Part shown: in pieces, positions 54,281-64,000 of the stretch
Numbering within the stretch: position 1 is the first letter of the stretch
Layout of the letters: the number at the start of each line of letters is the position of its first letter
From: Saccharina japonica
Taxonomy: Eukaryota > Sar > Phaeophyceae > Laminariales > Laminariaceae
Length of the DNA: 64,000 nt
NCBI GenBank assembly: GCA_008828725.1
Contig: MEHQ01003762.1
Location: 397,091 to 461,090 of the forward strand
Reading direction: 5' to 3'
Notes under the pieces: generated by a model
The model's database searches: none
What the model saw: the letters and a program-made list of their open reading frames with translations, nothing else
What the model was told of the DNA's origin: nothing
Program-made: the position numbers and the translations under genes

Positions 54281-57200
54281 GCAAATCTTACATGTCTTAC
54301 TACGGTAGTGGTGGTGGCGGCGGCGGTGGCGGCGGTGGCGGTGGAGGGTATGGAGGCGGTGGTGGGTATGGAGGGGGAGGGGGGGGGGGGGGGGAGGAGG
54401 GCCAAGGGGGGGGGGCATGAGCATGTACGGAGGAGGAGGGGACGGAGGTGGCATGGACCGCAACCCTCGTGACAGGTGATTTGTTGTTGTTGTTGTTGTT
54501 GTTGTTTTTGTTTTTTTTTGTCGTCCGGCGGAATGGTAAACATTTTCGAGCTGCATGTTCGTTTTCGGGGCTAAACTGCCCGTGTTGGTGTTGGTGCTTG
54601 GGTTGGTGTTGGTGTTGGTGTCGTCGTTGGTGTTGGCGTTGGTGTTGGTGTCGTCGTTGGTGTTGGCGTTGGTGTTGGTGTTGGTGTTAGTTGTTAGTAT
54701 TGGCGTTGGTGTTGTTCCTGGCGTTGGTGTTGGCATTTTTCATGTATTGGTGGGCGTTGGTATTGGTTGCTCAGGCGGAAGCACTTTGGTCTATATGTAT
54801 CATATGGGTGATACTGCCGTCACTGGGTGGTAAATTTTATATTTTTTTCGTGCCCGTGGTGGTGAATGCCTGCTGGAAGCTTAACCTTTGGTGTACGCCA
54901 CTCGAAGGAAATCTAAGAGAAAAGATAAAAAATAAAACATTTCCGTCGAGAGTATCACCATTCTGTCCCAAAATATAAGACACCTTTTCTCATTACCTTT
55001 TTGTACAAACGGTCCTTGTATTTCGGGACATGGTGGTATTCGTTTCACTTTTTGCTTTGTGCGTATATTTTGTACCGGGATGTGTTACGTAGGGCTCCAC
55101 GGTTAGCGGCGGTGGGATGCTTCGATGTTGTCGGCGTCGATCGAATCATCGGGCGACACGCTACACGCCACCATATTATACGTGTGGGGTTCTTGATTTT
55201 GTTGTCCCTGAAGCGTTTCTGTTGTCGCCCGAAGACACCCCCCCCTCTTGGATACATCAACCTATCAATCCATCAACTTACGGACCAACCCATCAATCAA
55301 TCCGTCAATTTATCAACCTTTGGAGCCATCTTTGAATTAAGCAGTCCTTGAACCGATCAATCAACCCACCAGTCTACGAATTAGTCCATCAACCCCGTCA
55401 ATCGATCCACGAGTCAATGCATCAATACACCCCATCCACGAACGGCAAGTGCTGTCAATCTGCCACACTATCCCCTCCACAAGACAGCCGCAAAATACAA
55501 CGTCTCGAAACGTCACCAATTCCGCCGCTCCTCCCTCTTACCACCTTTTACAACCCCCCCCCCCCCTTCTATGCATGAACAGGAACGGCATGTCTGGAGC
55601 GGCCAGGGGAGGCGCCGAGCATTTAGCGCGCATTCACGGCACAGAGGAGGACAAGGTGAGTTTCGAGGTTGCGCGGGAAGGAGGGCGGATGGGGGGGGGG
55701 GTGGGATGTTTTTCGGTTCGAGGAGGTGTGATGGTACCCAGCCCAGCCCGCACATTGGACCTCTTAGCGGCAAATATGGGGAATGACGGCACATCGCGAA
55801 AAAAAATGAGCCGCGGTCACTGCTTTTTTGTCCTAAATTGTCGCCACTATAAACGTACCTGGTGTACTAGTTAACCGTATTGGCAAGGATCGGTCACGGC
55901 ATTTCGTTTTAAGTCGCCGTCATCTCACACGTATTAACTGCCGTCGCTCCCCATCTTTACTTGGCGACGGTACAGCAACTAAGGACCCGTGTATAGCAGT
56001 AAAAAAAGGGGGGGGCGTTGTTTTGTGGGCAAATTATACTTACAATAGTATTAATAGTGTTGAGACATGGAACAAGAATCGAGTGCGATACGATTTCGAT
56101 AAACAAAAACAAAAACACTCCGATACCATCTCTCTATAGCGTTGATGGGTTGAAGCTTTCGTTCGTATCTGAGTGAGAAATGACGGGGGTGCCAGAGGGG
56201 ATGGAGGGCAAAAGCACGTTCGATACGATTGATCGAATGTTCGATATTTCGATATACCAACACTTTCGATGCGATACCCAACACACTATTAGTATCGGTT
56301 TGAGCCTCTTTTGGCCTCTATATCTGTGGTTAGTTTGTAGGGAGTTGTGGTCAGTCAAGGTGCCTGCTTTTTTTTGGCGCACAGACAGCAGTTCTGTGCG
56401 TTTGCTCACAATGATGCTTTTCGCGTTTTTTTTCCCGCCATGTATTTATTGTTGTGTTCCAATTGATTGTTGTGTCGTTTTTGTTTATTGTGTTTCCTCA
56501 CGGTGTTTCGTGTTTTGACTCTCATTGCTTTTTTGTTCGTGTTTTAAGTTCCGTTTCTTTTTTTACCATGATTCATTGTTGATGCATTGGTTGTTGTGTC
56601 GTTTGTTAATGTTGTTCTCGATGTTTTGTGTTTTGACTCTCATTTGTTTTTTGTTATTCGCGTGTTTTTTCTTTCTTTACTTTTTTTTCTTGGTCACAGG
56701 TGAACTGCCCGTTTTTCTACAAGATTGGCGCGTGTCGGCACGGGGACAGGTGCTCTCGGCAGCACCCAAGCCCCCCTTCAGCCAGACCATTCTCGTGCAG
56801 AATCTCTACCAAAACCCCATATCTGCGGTCATGGCCGCCGGAGGAGACCCGTCTCAGCTGCCCAAGGACCACGTGCAGGACGACGTGAGTATTAATTGAT
56901 GTGTCGATTGGTTGATTGATGTGTCGATTGATTGATTGATTGATGTGTCGATTGATTGGTGTGTTGTTGTACGTATGCTATATTGATTGGTTTGTTGATT
57001 GTGGGAAGCTTAACCTACGTTGGGGATCCACAGGGAACGCTATTATAATTTCCCCGGGTTTTCGCCTGCTTCGTTTTCCAGCGTCCGATAGACAGCCTGG
57101 CACCTCCGGGAGATTTGCCTCTGGCTTGTGTTTTTACGATGATACCAGGTACCTGGTGCGAGGTATAAGCGATAAGGCGTGCCTGGAAAACTCGTATGGT

Positions 57201-60200
57201 CACCCCCTCGTTTTTTTCTTCTTGTTCAGTCGTTCCTTGTGATAATTAGCTGACCTATGGCATCGACGGTCTTACTACATCCTTTCCTCATTGTGGATAT
57301 TTTAAGTTTTGGTGGTTGATCTTGTTTTTTTTTCTGTCTTTTCTCTCGTTTGGCCCTTTCGCCCAGTTTGAGGACTTCTTCGAGGAGGTGTACCAGGAGC
57401 TCAGCAAGTTCGGAGAAATTTCCGAGATGAACGTCTGCGATAACCTCGGGGACCACCTCATCGGGAACGTCTATGTCAAGGTCAGCTCCGTTGCTGGGTT
57501 CTGTTTGATGTGTTTGTTGTCTTGAGCAGGGTACGTACAGGCATGAGAAAGTATCGACACTGCACATTTTGTTTCAAACCTATATACCGGGGGAGGGGTA
57601 GACTAAAACCAAGTGCGTATATATGTACTCGTAAATAAAAAATAAAAAAGTGTTTTTTTTTTATGCACAGTAATAATAATCTCATCCCACTGTTTTTTTT
57701 CTTGTTGCTGACCTTTTTAGAAGTGTGGGTGGCCTTTTACCCGACCCGACCCGACCGGACCCGAGAGGGTCGACCCGGCCCGTGAACATCCCTGTTTTTT
57801 TCGGCCAGCGATTCGCCTCTAGTGATCCGTCAGTTCCGATACTGTGCTGTACTGTACTGTTTTTTTTTGTTTTGTTTTGTACGTACATATTGTAGGCGTT
57901 TCCACACACAGGACACTCGACACACTTGTTTGACGGGCTCGGGAGAGGATGCTACTTCCAAAGCTTTCACAATGTCGGACAGATAGATCATCTACAGATA
58001 TATCATCTCCAGAAAAAGCATCCACAGATAGATCATCTACAGATATACCACCTAGATCCTAACCTGCCGTTGTTAAGATGCTGTGCAGGATCTGTCTATT
58101 AAAATAGTACAGATCCAATCTAGGAAACAAGTCCTACAGAGTAGATGACACAGATCAGGAACCATTATCTACCCTAACAGATCTAGACATTCTGGCTCTG
58201 GCTTGTTTGCTCTACCGTTCAGAGTCTTCATCTCATTGTTCTTAAGGAACTTCAGCAGCTCTTCCCCGTTCTTATTCTTAGTTACTTCCCCATACTGTCC
58301 AATGTTATCGTTCGGTTTGCTTGCCCTCCCAATTCTTGAGTTAAAATCTCCGACTAGTACTACTTCTCCTTGTCTTTTACCCTTATAGGACTGGAGTCCC
58401 GTTTTGGGGACAAATCACTTGTAATTAGAGTGGATTGTCCCCAAAACGGGTCTGCAGTCCCGCAAGGGTTAAGTGGGAATGGATTATCTGCCCGGTGTTG
58501 AATAAGAATCTTCCAAACAAGGGGAAGGTCTCACCCACAGCCCCCCTCATTCCCACCCCTGGCCTATGCTTGCCTGTGGTTGTGTTTGGCGTCCCGTATT
58601 GACAGTTCATGGACGAGGAGGACGCCGACTCAGCGCTGAAAGGACTCATGGGCAGGTGGTACGCGGGAAGGCCCATCATGTGCGAGTTCAGCCCCGTCAC
58701 CGACTTCAGGGAGGCTCGCTGCCGCCAGTTCGACGAGGGCACATGCAACAGGCGCGTTTTGATTGATTGGTTGGTCGGTCGGTTTGGTTTAATGAGTTGG
58801 TTGTTTTCGTTGGGTGGTTGGCTGTATCATAGGTGGATTGATTTGGTTGGTTGGTTAGTTTGTCGCATGGTTGGAAGATCTGTTGGTTGGTTGTTAGTAG
58901 GTTGGTTGGTTGTTTGATTGGTTGGTTGGACGGTTGATTGGTCGGTTGGTTGGACGGTTGGTTTGGCCATTTTATTGGTTGGTACGTTGTCCGGTAGTTG
59001 GTTTGTTGATTGGTCGGTTGGTTTGTTGGTTGGTTGGTTGCTTGCGTGCTTTATTGGCTGGTGTGATTGGTTGGTTGGTTTGTTGGTTGGTATGGTTTGT
59101 TGGTTTGTTGGTTGGTTGGTTCGTTGGTTGGTTAGATGGATGGGTGGGTGGGTGGGTGGGTGAGTGGTGTGTTATACGGCAATCGCGCTATTGTGAAAGA
59201 AGCATGCCATGTTCCGCCGAAGTAAAGTCAGCTGACAATTTTTTTTCTAGCCGATCGCCCGCAACCAAAACCTGATATAAGCAAGCAACCCCCTCCCGGG
59301 ACTCAGAACGACTGAATCGTGGTTGGTTGTGTGCTTGATTGTGTGTGTGTTTTTTTGTCTGTCTCGTGTTTTTCTGTCACCAGGTATTCACAATTGGTTG
59401 TTTTCATTGTTTTTTAGGCGGTATTGGATTCAACCCCGTGTTTTCACGCCATATACCGTACACTACTGCTGCTGCTGCTATTGTTTGCGTGCGTGCCTGT
59501 CTCACCTATGACTTTTTTTGCCGACATGCCTGCTCCTCTAACTTGCCTCTACCGCACGGCGCTGTTGCCGTTGCCGCCGCCGTCGCCTTTGCCATGTGTT
59601 GGGGTCTGGGTCGTCTTTTGTTCTCCGTGTTACAGGGGAGGACAGTGCAACTTCATGCACGTTAAGCCGGTGCCCCGCTTGGTCTCGTCCTACCTGGAAA
59701 GGGTGAGTTCGGGCGGCGGAATATAACAGCATCGATACCACAGCCGTTGTCCTTGGAGTTCTTGCCTTTGTAGCAGCGACGGTGCTTTCGTGTTGTTGCC
59801 TTTGTGACAGCCACGGTGCTTTTACGTGTGTTTGTGGTTTAGTGTGGTCACGTATAAGCAAGATGTCCGATCACAACCAGCTTTCACGTAAGGATATAGA
59901 TACACACGGATGGATGGATGCCCAATCGGGATTGTGGAGTCTCGATTTTTTGTTTTTGTGTGTTCGTGTCTTAGCCCTTTTTGTAGCGCACTGTACATAA
60001 AACATGCATCTGGCTCTAATTCCAAGTTATTTTCCCTCTGAACGGGAGTGCGGTCTTACTTTAAAGGGGTTAACCCCGTGCAGGACACGCCTCACTGCAC
60101 CCCCGCTCCGGCAAAAAACTAAAATGGTTGGAATTTGATTTAGATGCATCCATGTTTCTGAACAGTGCAAAAAGTACCAAAACGCAAACTTGCTTTGTAC

Positions 60201-63200
60201 GTATATTAGGAGATTGACAAGTTTCGGCGCGTCGAGCACTCTTTTGGCCTTATTTTATGCAAAAGAAGTATACGTAAATATTTGGGTCCTCTTTTATTTT
60301 TCATTTTTTTATTGTTTGGTGCTGTTTGTTGGTTTCATTTCGACGTTGATGGGCGATTGGTTCAAGTCCTCGGCAAAAGCCACCAAATAGGTGACTTCTA
60401 CTGTACCACAACGTTGACTGCTGTGGCTCGGCTATTGTAGGGGTTTCCACACATACAATGGAGCGTGTTTCTACCAGGGGGGTGGGGAGCATTTGTCTAG
60501 AAGCAGACGGGTATTGCCTTGACAGAGAGTCTTGACAGCCGACAGCTCGACAATGACATACGACATGTCTCCTAACGTATTTTTGATTGCAGTGGCCCAT
60601 GTGCCTGTTTCTCTCTTCGCTTTTTTTTTACGGTTTCATCTCCCGAGAAGAGTCATTTCGACACCATCACTACCGAGCGGCACACATTTATAAGGATACT
60701 CGTGTCGTACACAGCAGCGGCCCTCACTTCTAGTGGCCCCTGTGCCTTTATTCCTCGGCGCTTTTTTTTTTTACGGTTACTTGTTCACGTTGCTCGGTGA
60801 TTGGTTCAGGTCCTCCGCAAGATGAAAGGTGGCGGTGGGGGCGACGACGATGACCACGGAGGGGACCGCCGCAGCAAAAAGCGATCCCGCAGCCGCTCCA
60901 GGGACCGGGACAGGTGAAACAAAAAACGAGCCGGTTTCCGGTTTCGGTCGGTCTTTGACAAAACCGGAAAAAACAGCCCTAAAAACGTCGGTTTCAGTCG
61001 GCAAAAACCGACGGAAAAAACCGACGGAAAAACAATTTTCCGGTATTCACAACAGTGGCGACAAAATAAACAAACTTCAAACACGAAAATTAAATACGGA
61101 ACCATTTTTTGATGCCGTGTTTGGTCATCACTTGTCTTCAACGGCCTTATGGGTAAGACATGAAAATACAGCGGTGAAAACCTGATTTTTTCGAAGCGAA
61201 CATGTTCATAAACCGTCGAAATATGCAGTGCAACTTGAACTCCCCAGGAAGGCACAAAACACGAAGAGGGATCAATGACGTGGTACACCATTATTGTTTC
61301 TGGTCATCGCGTCTACTAATGAATATTAATTCATCCCTTCGGCGTCAAGTCGTCCATCAAACATCATCAAGAATCAAGTTTTCCATCAAGTATCAAGCCA
61401 CCCATCGTACGTCAAGTCATCCTTCAAATTTCACGTTATCGATTAAACATCAAGTTAATCTATCAGCCATCAAGCCATCCTTCGAGTATCGAGTCGTCCA
61501 CCGAACATCAAGCCACCCATCAAACTTGATCAACCGTCAAATCATCAAGTCATCAAGTCATCTGTCAACCATCAAGTCGTCTATCCAACATCAATTCATC
61601 GATCAAGCACCGAGTCATCCTTTTGACCATCAAGTAATCTATCAAAAACCTCCAGCGATGCATCAAACATCAAGCCATCCATCAAACATCAAATAATCTA
61701 TCAAACATCAAGTGGTGCATCAAACATGAAGCCATCCATCAAACACAGGCACTGCGGTCCTTCGTAAGTTGTCAATGGTCCAAGCCCCTAAAACATATCA
61801 TGCATATGTCCTTTCGTAGACTGAACGTAATTCGTTTTGTTCGTTATTCTTAGACGCGATGGCTGTGCAGTTTGGGGTTTTAACCTTGTCCTCTGTTTGT
61901 TTTCTTCTTCTTGTCGCCTTGCAGGAAGAAGCGCAGCAGGTCTCGCGAGCGGCGCAGCAGCAGGCGCAGCCGCAGCCGTGACCGTGGGTCGGGCGACAAG
62001 CATGAGAGACGGAGTCATCGCGACAGGGACAGGGACAGGTGACGAACAGGGGGCTTGTTGGGGAGTGGCTTGGTGACGGTGGTGGTGGTGGTGTTGGTTG
62101 AGTCGGCTATTCTTGTTGTGTTGGTACTGCTAATAGTTGTGTTGGTGGTGGTGGTGGTGGCGCTGTTGACGGTGGGCAGTGGAGGGCGGTGGGTGGTGTT
62201 GGTTGTGTTGGTGATGGTAACGGTGGTGGCGGCGGTGGTGGTGGTGGTGGTAGTGGTTCGAGTTATGCCGTTTTTTTTTTCGCGGGCGCGCTTGTGTGTA
62301 GGCGTTTGGGATGTTCTGCATATATCCGGACAGTAACGGTGGGCTTGCTTTTCACGCGTCCTGTCTGTTTCTCGCTAGGCTTTGCTTGTAGGCTTGTTAC
62401 CTTTAGGTTTCAATGAAGAACGAACGAGCGGTCTATGTATGTCCTTGCTTGTTGTTTTTCTAACGCAAAGTGATTGCTAACATCATAGATACTGGCACGA
62501 TACTCTGTATTGCCGTTTTGTAGTCGCAATACGTACATCCTCCAAAATTCTGGCATGGGTGAAAAACAAGAAAAGTAACAAACCAAGAAAACCTGCACAA
62601 CGGAGACTCGCTCTTATTAGCTCAGCGAAGGGCGTCATCACTACCTCGGTCAATTTTGTGCGTTTGTCCTGAAAAGTAGTGGGGCTGGCATCTGTTCGGA
62701 AGTATAGAGATATGGAGTGTTTGAGGTTCGGGGTGGTTGTCCAAACGCAGTCTATACCTGGTATAGTATGATACCCAAACGCGCTCTATACAGTAGTAGT
62801 CCCTCTATAGTGCCTGTGAAATCGCTCGGCACAGATGGGATTACCCAGTGTGATAGTCTAGGGAGAAGTAGTGCCGGTTGCGGCTATAGTGCCGGTATTT
62901 TTGGTTGGCGCATACCGGCTCTATTGAGGGACGATTCCTGTGCCTGGAATGTTATGCCCAAACGCGCTTTCTACTCCGAAAAACGTGGTGTGTCACAGCA
63001 AGAGCCCTCTCCCGTCCAAGGCTCCATCCCTAACGAAACAAAAAAATGACACGAATCGCGACAAAAACAAATATTTGACGATTTGGCGAACAATCGTGGT
63101 GTTTGTCGCGAACCATCATGACAATTGATACTTTTGAAAACAGCCGAGATCAAATTGTGTCACGATTCGTGACAAAAAAGCCAATACTTGCAATTTTTGT

Positions 63201-63953
63201 TTTTCGAAACGTAACACAAGGCCAACTTCCTACTTGTAAAAATGTCACAAATCGTGTTTTTTGTTGTTGACACGAATCGTGATTTTTCGCGTTCGTTAAG
63301 AATGCACACACCGGGCAGATTACTGTTCCCAACTTATTGATCTGTATCTGTCAGTCAGGAAATATTTATCTGTACAATCTGTACGATATGTATGATCTGC
63401 ATGATCTGTATGATCTGTATGATCTGTATGATCTGTATGAGCTGTATGATCTGTATTATCTAGATCATGTTGCCGAGTGAAAGCCGGACATTCCGCAGTG
63501 TCTAGCACACGTTCCCTAGGTTGCACATGCCCGACAAATATAGCCTGCACAATACATCATAATCGTCAGGTAAGGATCCAGATGATCTACCTATGTATAC
63601 ATGTATCGTAATCTAATATTATTATTATCCCGTTTACCATCTGACAATGTGCAGGCAGCTCTTATTTCAATCGTACCATTCACATACACCTACCAATCGT
63701 CCCTGAATACTTGACAAACTTACACCAACGACGCAGTCCCCCTTACGAATCGGACGTGCGTAAGACTGCCCTTATAACTTCTAACCCGGTTACGTTTTTC
63801 CTTCGGCTTTTTTTTTTTCGCGGGGGCTGCCTTTGTAGGGACAGGAGCGGGAGAGACAAGGACCGTGACCGCCACAGGGACAGGGATGACAAAAAGGACA
63901 AGGACAAGGATGACAGGAAGGACAAGGATAGGGACAGGTGCGGTGATCATTGA
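54281..63953 (+). CDS. U2AF1: U2AF small subunit (U2AF35), RS-tailed splicing factor
   Basis: Exons: 54281-54475 (Gly-rich), 55583-55655, 56700-56884, 57367-57480, 58606-58751, 59636-59702, 60810-60913, 61925-62038, 63839-63953. U2AF35 pairs with U2AF65 and reads the AG at 3' splice sites in the nucleus. Visible: [19 protein letters not shown] start; zinc finger 1 with C-x8-C-x5-C-x3-H ([20 protein letters not shown]); UHM fold from [11 protein letters not shown] to [15 protein letters not shown] with the GRWYAGRPI loop (RWF in animals); zinc finger 2 with C-x7-C-x5-C-x3-H (CRQFDEGTC...CNFMH); then an RS/RD tail ([42 protein letters not shown]). The Ser and Gln at the human S34 and Q157 positions are kept. 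Copy B exon 3 lacks one base that copy A has. Exon 5 uses a GC donor. From the exon-2 ATG (55590) the protein is about 300 residues. The end is uncertain: TGA at 63951, or splicing at GTGCGG (63938) beyond the window. Confidence 0.93.
55583..55655 (+). CDS. U2AF1: U2AF35 exon 2 (copy B)
   Basis: Acceptor ATGAACAG, donor GTGAGT. Encodes [20 protein letters not shown] and EEDK. Copy A is 49899-49971. Confidence 0.88.
56700..56884 (+). CDS. U2AF1: U2AF35 exon 3 (copy B, one base short)
   Basis: Acceptor TTGGTCACAG, donor GTGAGT. Encodes zinc finger 1 and the first UHM strand. It is 185 bp against 186 in copy A; one A is missing in the CAGCACCACAAG context, which shifts the frame. Copy A (52020-52205) gives the intact sequence. 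Confidence 0.85.
57367..57480 (+). CDS. U2AF1: U2AF35 exon 4 (copy B)
   Basis: Acceptor TTTCGCCCAG, donor GTCAGC, 38 codons ([20 protein letters not shown] to LIGNVYVK). Identical in copy A (52687-52800). Confidence 0.92.
58375..58472. mobile_element. MITE, TTAA-ended, copy in U2AF35 intron 4 (copy B)
   Basis: Identical to 53761-53857 as part of the large duplication. Ends AAGGGTTAA at 58472. Confidence 0.7.
58606..58751 (+). CDS. U2AF1: U2AF35 exon 5, with GC donor
   Basis: Acceptor GTATTGACAG. Encodes [20 protein letters not shown] to [10 protein letters not shown]. The only in-frame join to exon 6 uses AACAG|GCGCGT, a GC-AG intron. The copy A counterpart starts at 53991 and is cut at 54050. 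Confidence 0.88.
58754..59170. repeat. (GGTTGGTTGATT)n imperfect repeat, U2AF35 intron 5
   Basis: GGTTGGTT, GGTCGGTT and GATTGG words in near-continuous array directly after the GC donor, ending in a (GGGT)n run. The Trp/Val/Gly frames here are artefacts. Confidence 0.9.
59636..59702 (+). CDS. U2AF1: U2AF35 exon 6
   Basis: Acceptor CGTGTTACAG, donor GTGAGT. Encodes [20 protein letters not shown] and ER, completing zinc finger 2. Confidence 0.92.
60015..60073. mobile_element. MITE, TTAA-ended, half copy in U2AF35 intron 6
   Basis: CTCTAATTCCAAGTTATTTT core and the right arm ending AAAGGGGTTAA. The left arm is missing. Confidence 0.5.
60810..60913 (+). CDS. U2AF1: U2AF35 exon 7 (start of RS tail)
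   Basis: Acceptor GATTGGTTCAG, donor GTGAAA. Encodes [19 protein letters not shown] and [16 protein letters not shown]. Confidence 0.9.
61325..61745. repeat. Imperfect CATCAAACATCAAGT repeat, U2AF35 intron 7
   Basis: More than twenty CATCAA/CATCAAG words with intervening TCATC and CCATC. The open frame across it is low-complexity and not supported. Confidence 0.85.
61925..62038 (+). CDS. U2AF1: U2AF35 exon 8 (RS tail)
   Basis: Acceptor GCCTTGCAG, donor GTGACG. Encodes [20 protein letters not shown] and [17 protein letters not shown]. Phase 2 at both ends, like exon 7's end. Confidence 0.9.
62039..63838. other. Long U2AF35 intron 8
   Basis: 1.8 kb. Holds a (GGT)n block (62070-62260), four GTGCCGG/CTATAGTG-type short units (62805-62910), a segment with repeated CACGAATCGTGA inverted words (63040-63300), a TGATCTGTATGA array (63370-63470) and a CATCTGACAATGTGCAG repeat fragment (63637). 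No further exon seen. Confidence 0.7.
63839..63953 (+). CDS. U2AF1: U2AF35 exon 9 (RD/KD tail, end uncertain)
   Basis: Acceptor CCTTTGTAG. Encodes [20 protein letters not shown] and [13 protein letters not shown], then CGDH and TGA at 63951-63953 if read through. The preceding tail exons all end GACAG before GTG, and the same GACAG|GTGCGG occurs at 63933-63943, so splicing onward past the window is equally possible. Confidence 0.8.
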
Positions 63954-64000
63954 TGCGCGTGCGCAGACGGCATGATGCCTATGCCGATGCCGAGGCCCTG

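Larger units (their letters stand above)
54052..58665. repeat. Large direct duplication, copy B (U2AF35 5' half)
   Basis: Second copy, without the extra block, continuous with the unique 3' half of the gene. Confidence 0.9.

Noticed and set aside
54281-58665. Two separate U2AF35 paralogues
   Set aside because: The copies are nearly identical in introns as well as exons, stop at single Ns, and only one continues into the 3' half of the gene. An assembly cause is more likely.

Overview
This window is nuclear DNA from a eukaryote: genes are split by long GT-AG introns, the sequence between exons is full of transposon remnants and simple repeats, and two housekeeping genes can be read exon by exon. 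The lineage cannot be proved from the window. Long introns, a flagellum/centriole-type coiled-coil exon and Copia, chromodomain Gypsy and LINE remnants fit a flagellate alga or stramenopile (brown-alga-like) better than a fungus or animal; this is inference. Isolated Ns (3381, 37980-37984, 51103, 54051) show that it is a draft assembly.

Layout. 1-7.7 kb is mostly short inverted-repeat elements (at least three MITE-like families), a 10-bp satellite and GGTC repeats, with one isolated coding exon (3665-3805) resembling CCDC146-type coiled-coil proteins. 7.7-9.7 kb is a decayed LINE. 10.9-17.1 kb is a Copia-type LTR element with both LTRs and a 5-bp target duplication. 17.3-19.7 kb is a minus-strand Ty3/Gypsy remnant with an integrase and a chromodomain. 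21.2-26.0 kb holds the exons of a probable secreted protein. Phase-compatible exons at 27.3-28.4, 32.6-32.8 and 34.4-34.6 kb may continue it. 35-38 kb is repeats and a poly-G gap.

38.6-45.8 kb (minus strand) is a complete six-exon gene for the rRNA-processing protein RRP7 (326 codons, all exon phases consistent). Its introns carry tRNA-derived SINEs and other repeats. 48.4-64 kb (plus strand) is the gene for the small U2AF subunit (U2AF35/U2AF1). Its 5' half is present twice, with one intron-exon block present a third time, joined at single Ns. This looks like unmerged haplotypes rather than true paralogues. The downstream exons are single copy and end in an RS-type tail at the window edge.

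Functionally the two certain host genes are unrelated: RRP7 acts in small-subunit ribosome assembly in the nucleolus, and U2AF35 recognises the AG of 3' splice sites. The points most worth following are the assembly-level triplication of U2AF35, a likely GC-AG intron within it, modular RS-tail exons, TTAA- and TTA-flanked MITE families (one nested in another), a Copia primer-binding site matching the initiator-tRNA anticodon loop, a minisatellite that begins inside a stop-codon exon, and short palindromes that recur as micro-insertions.
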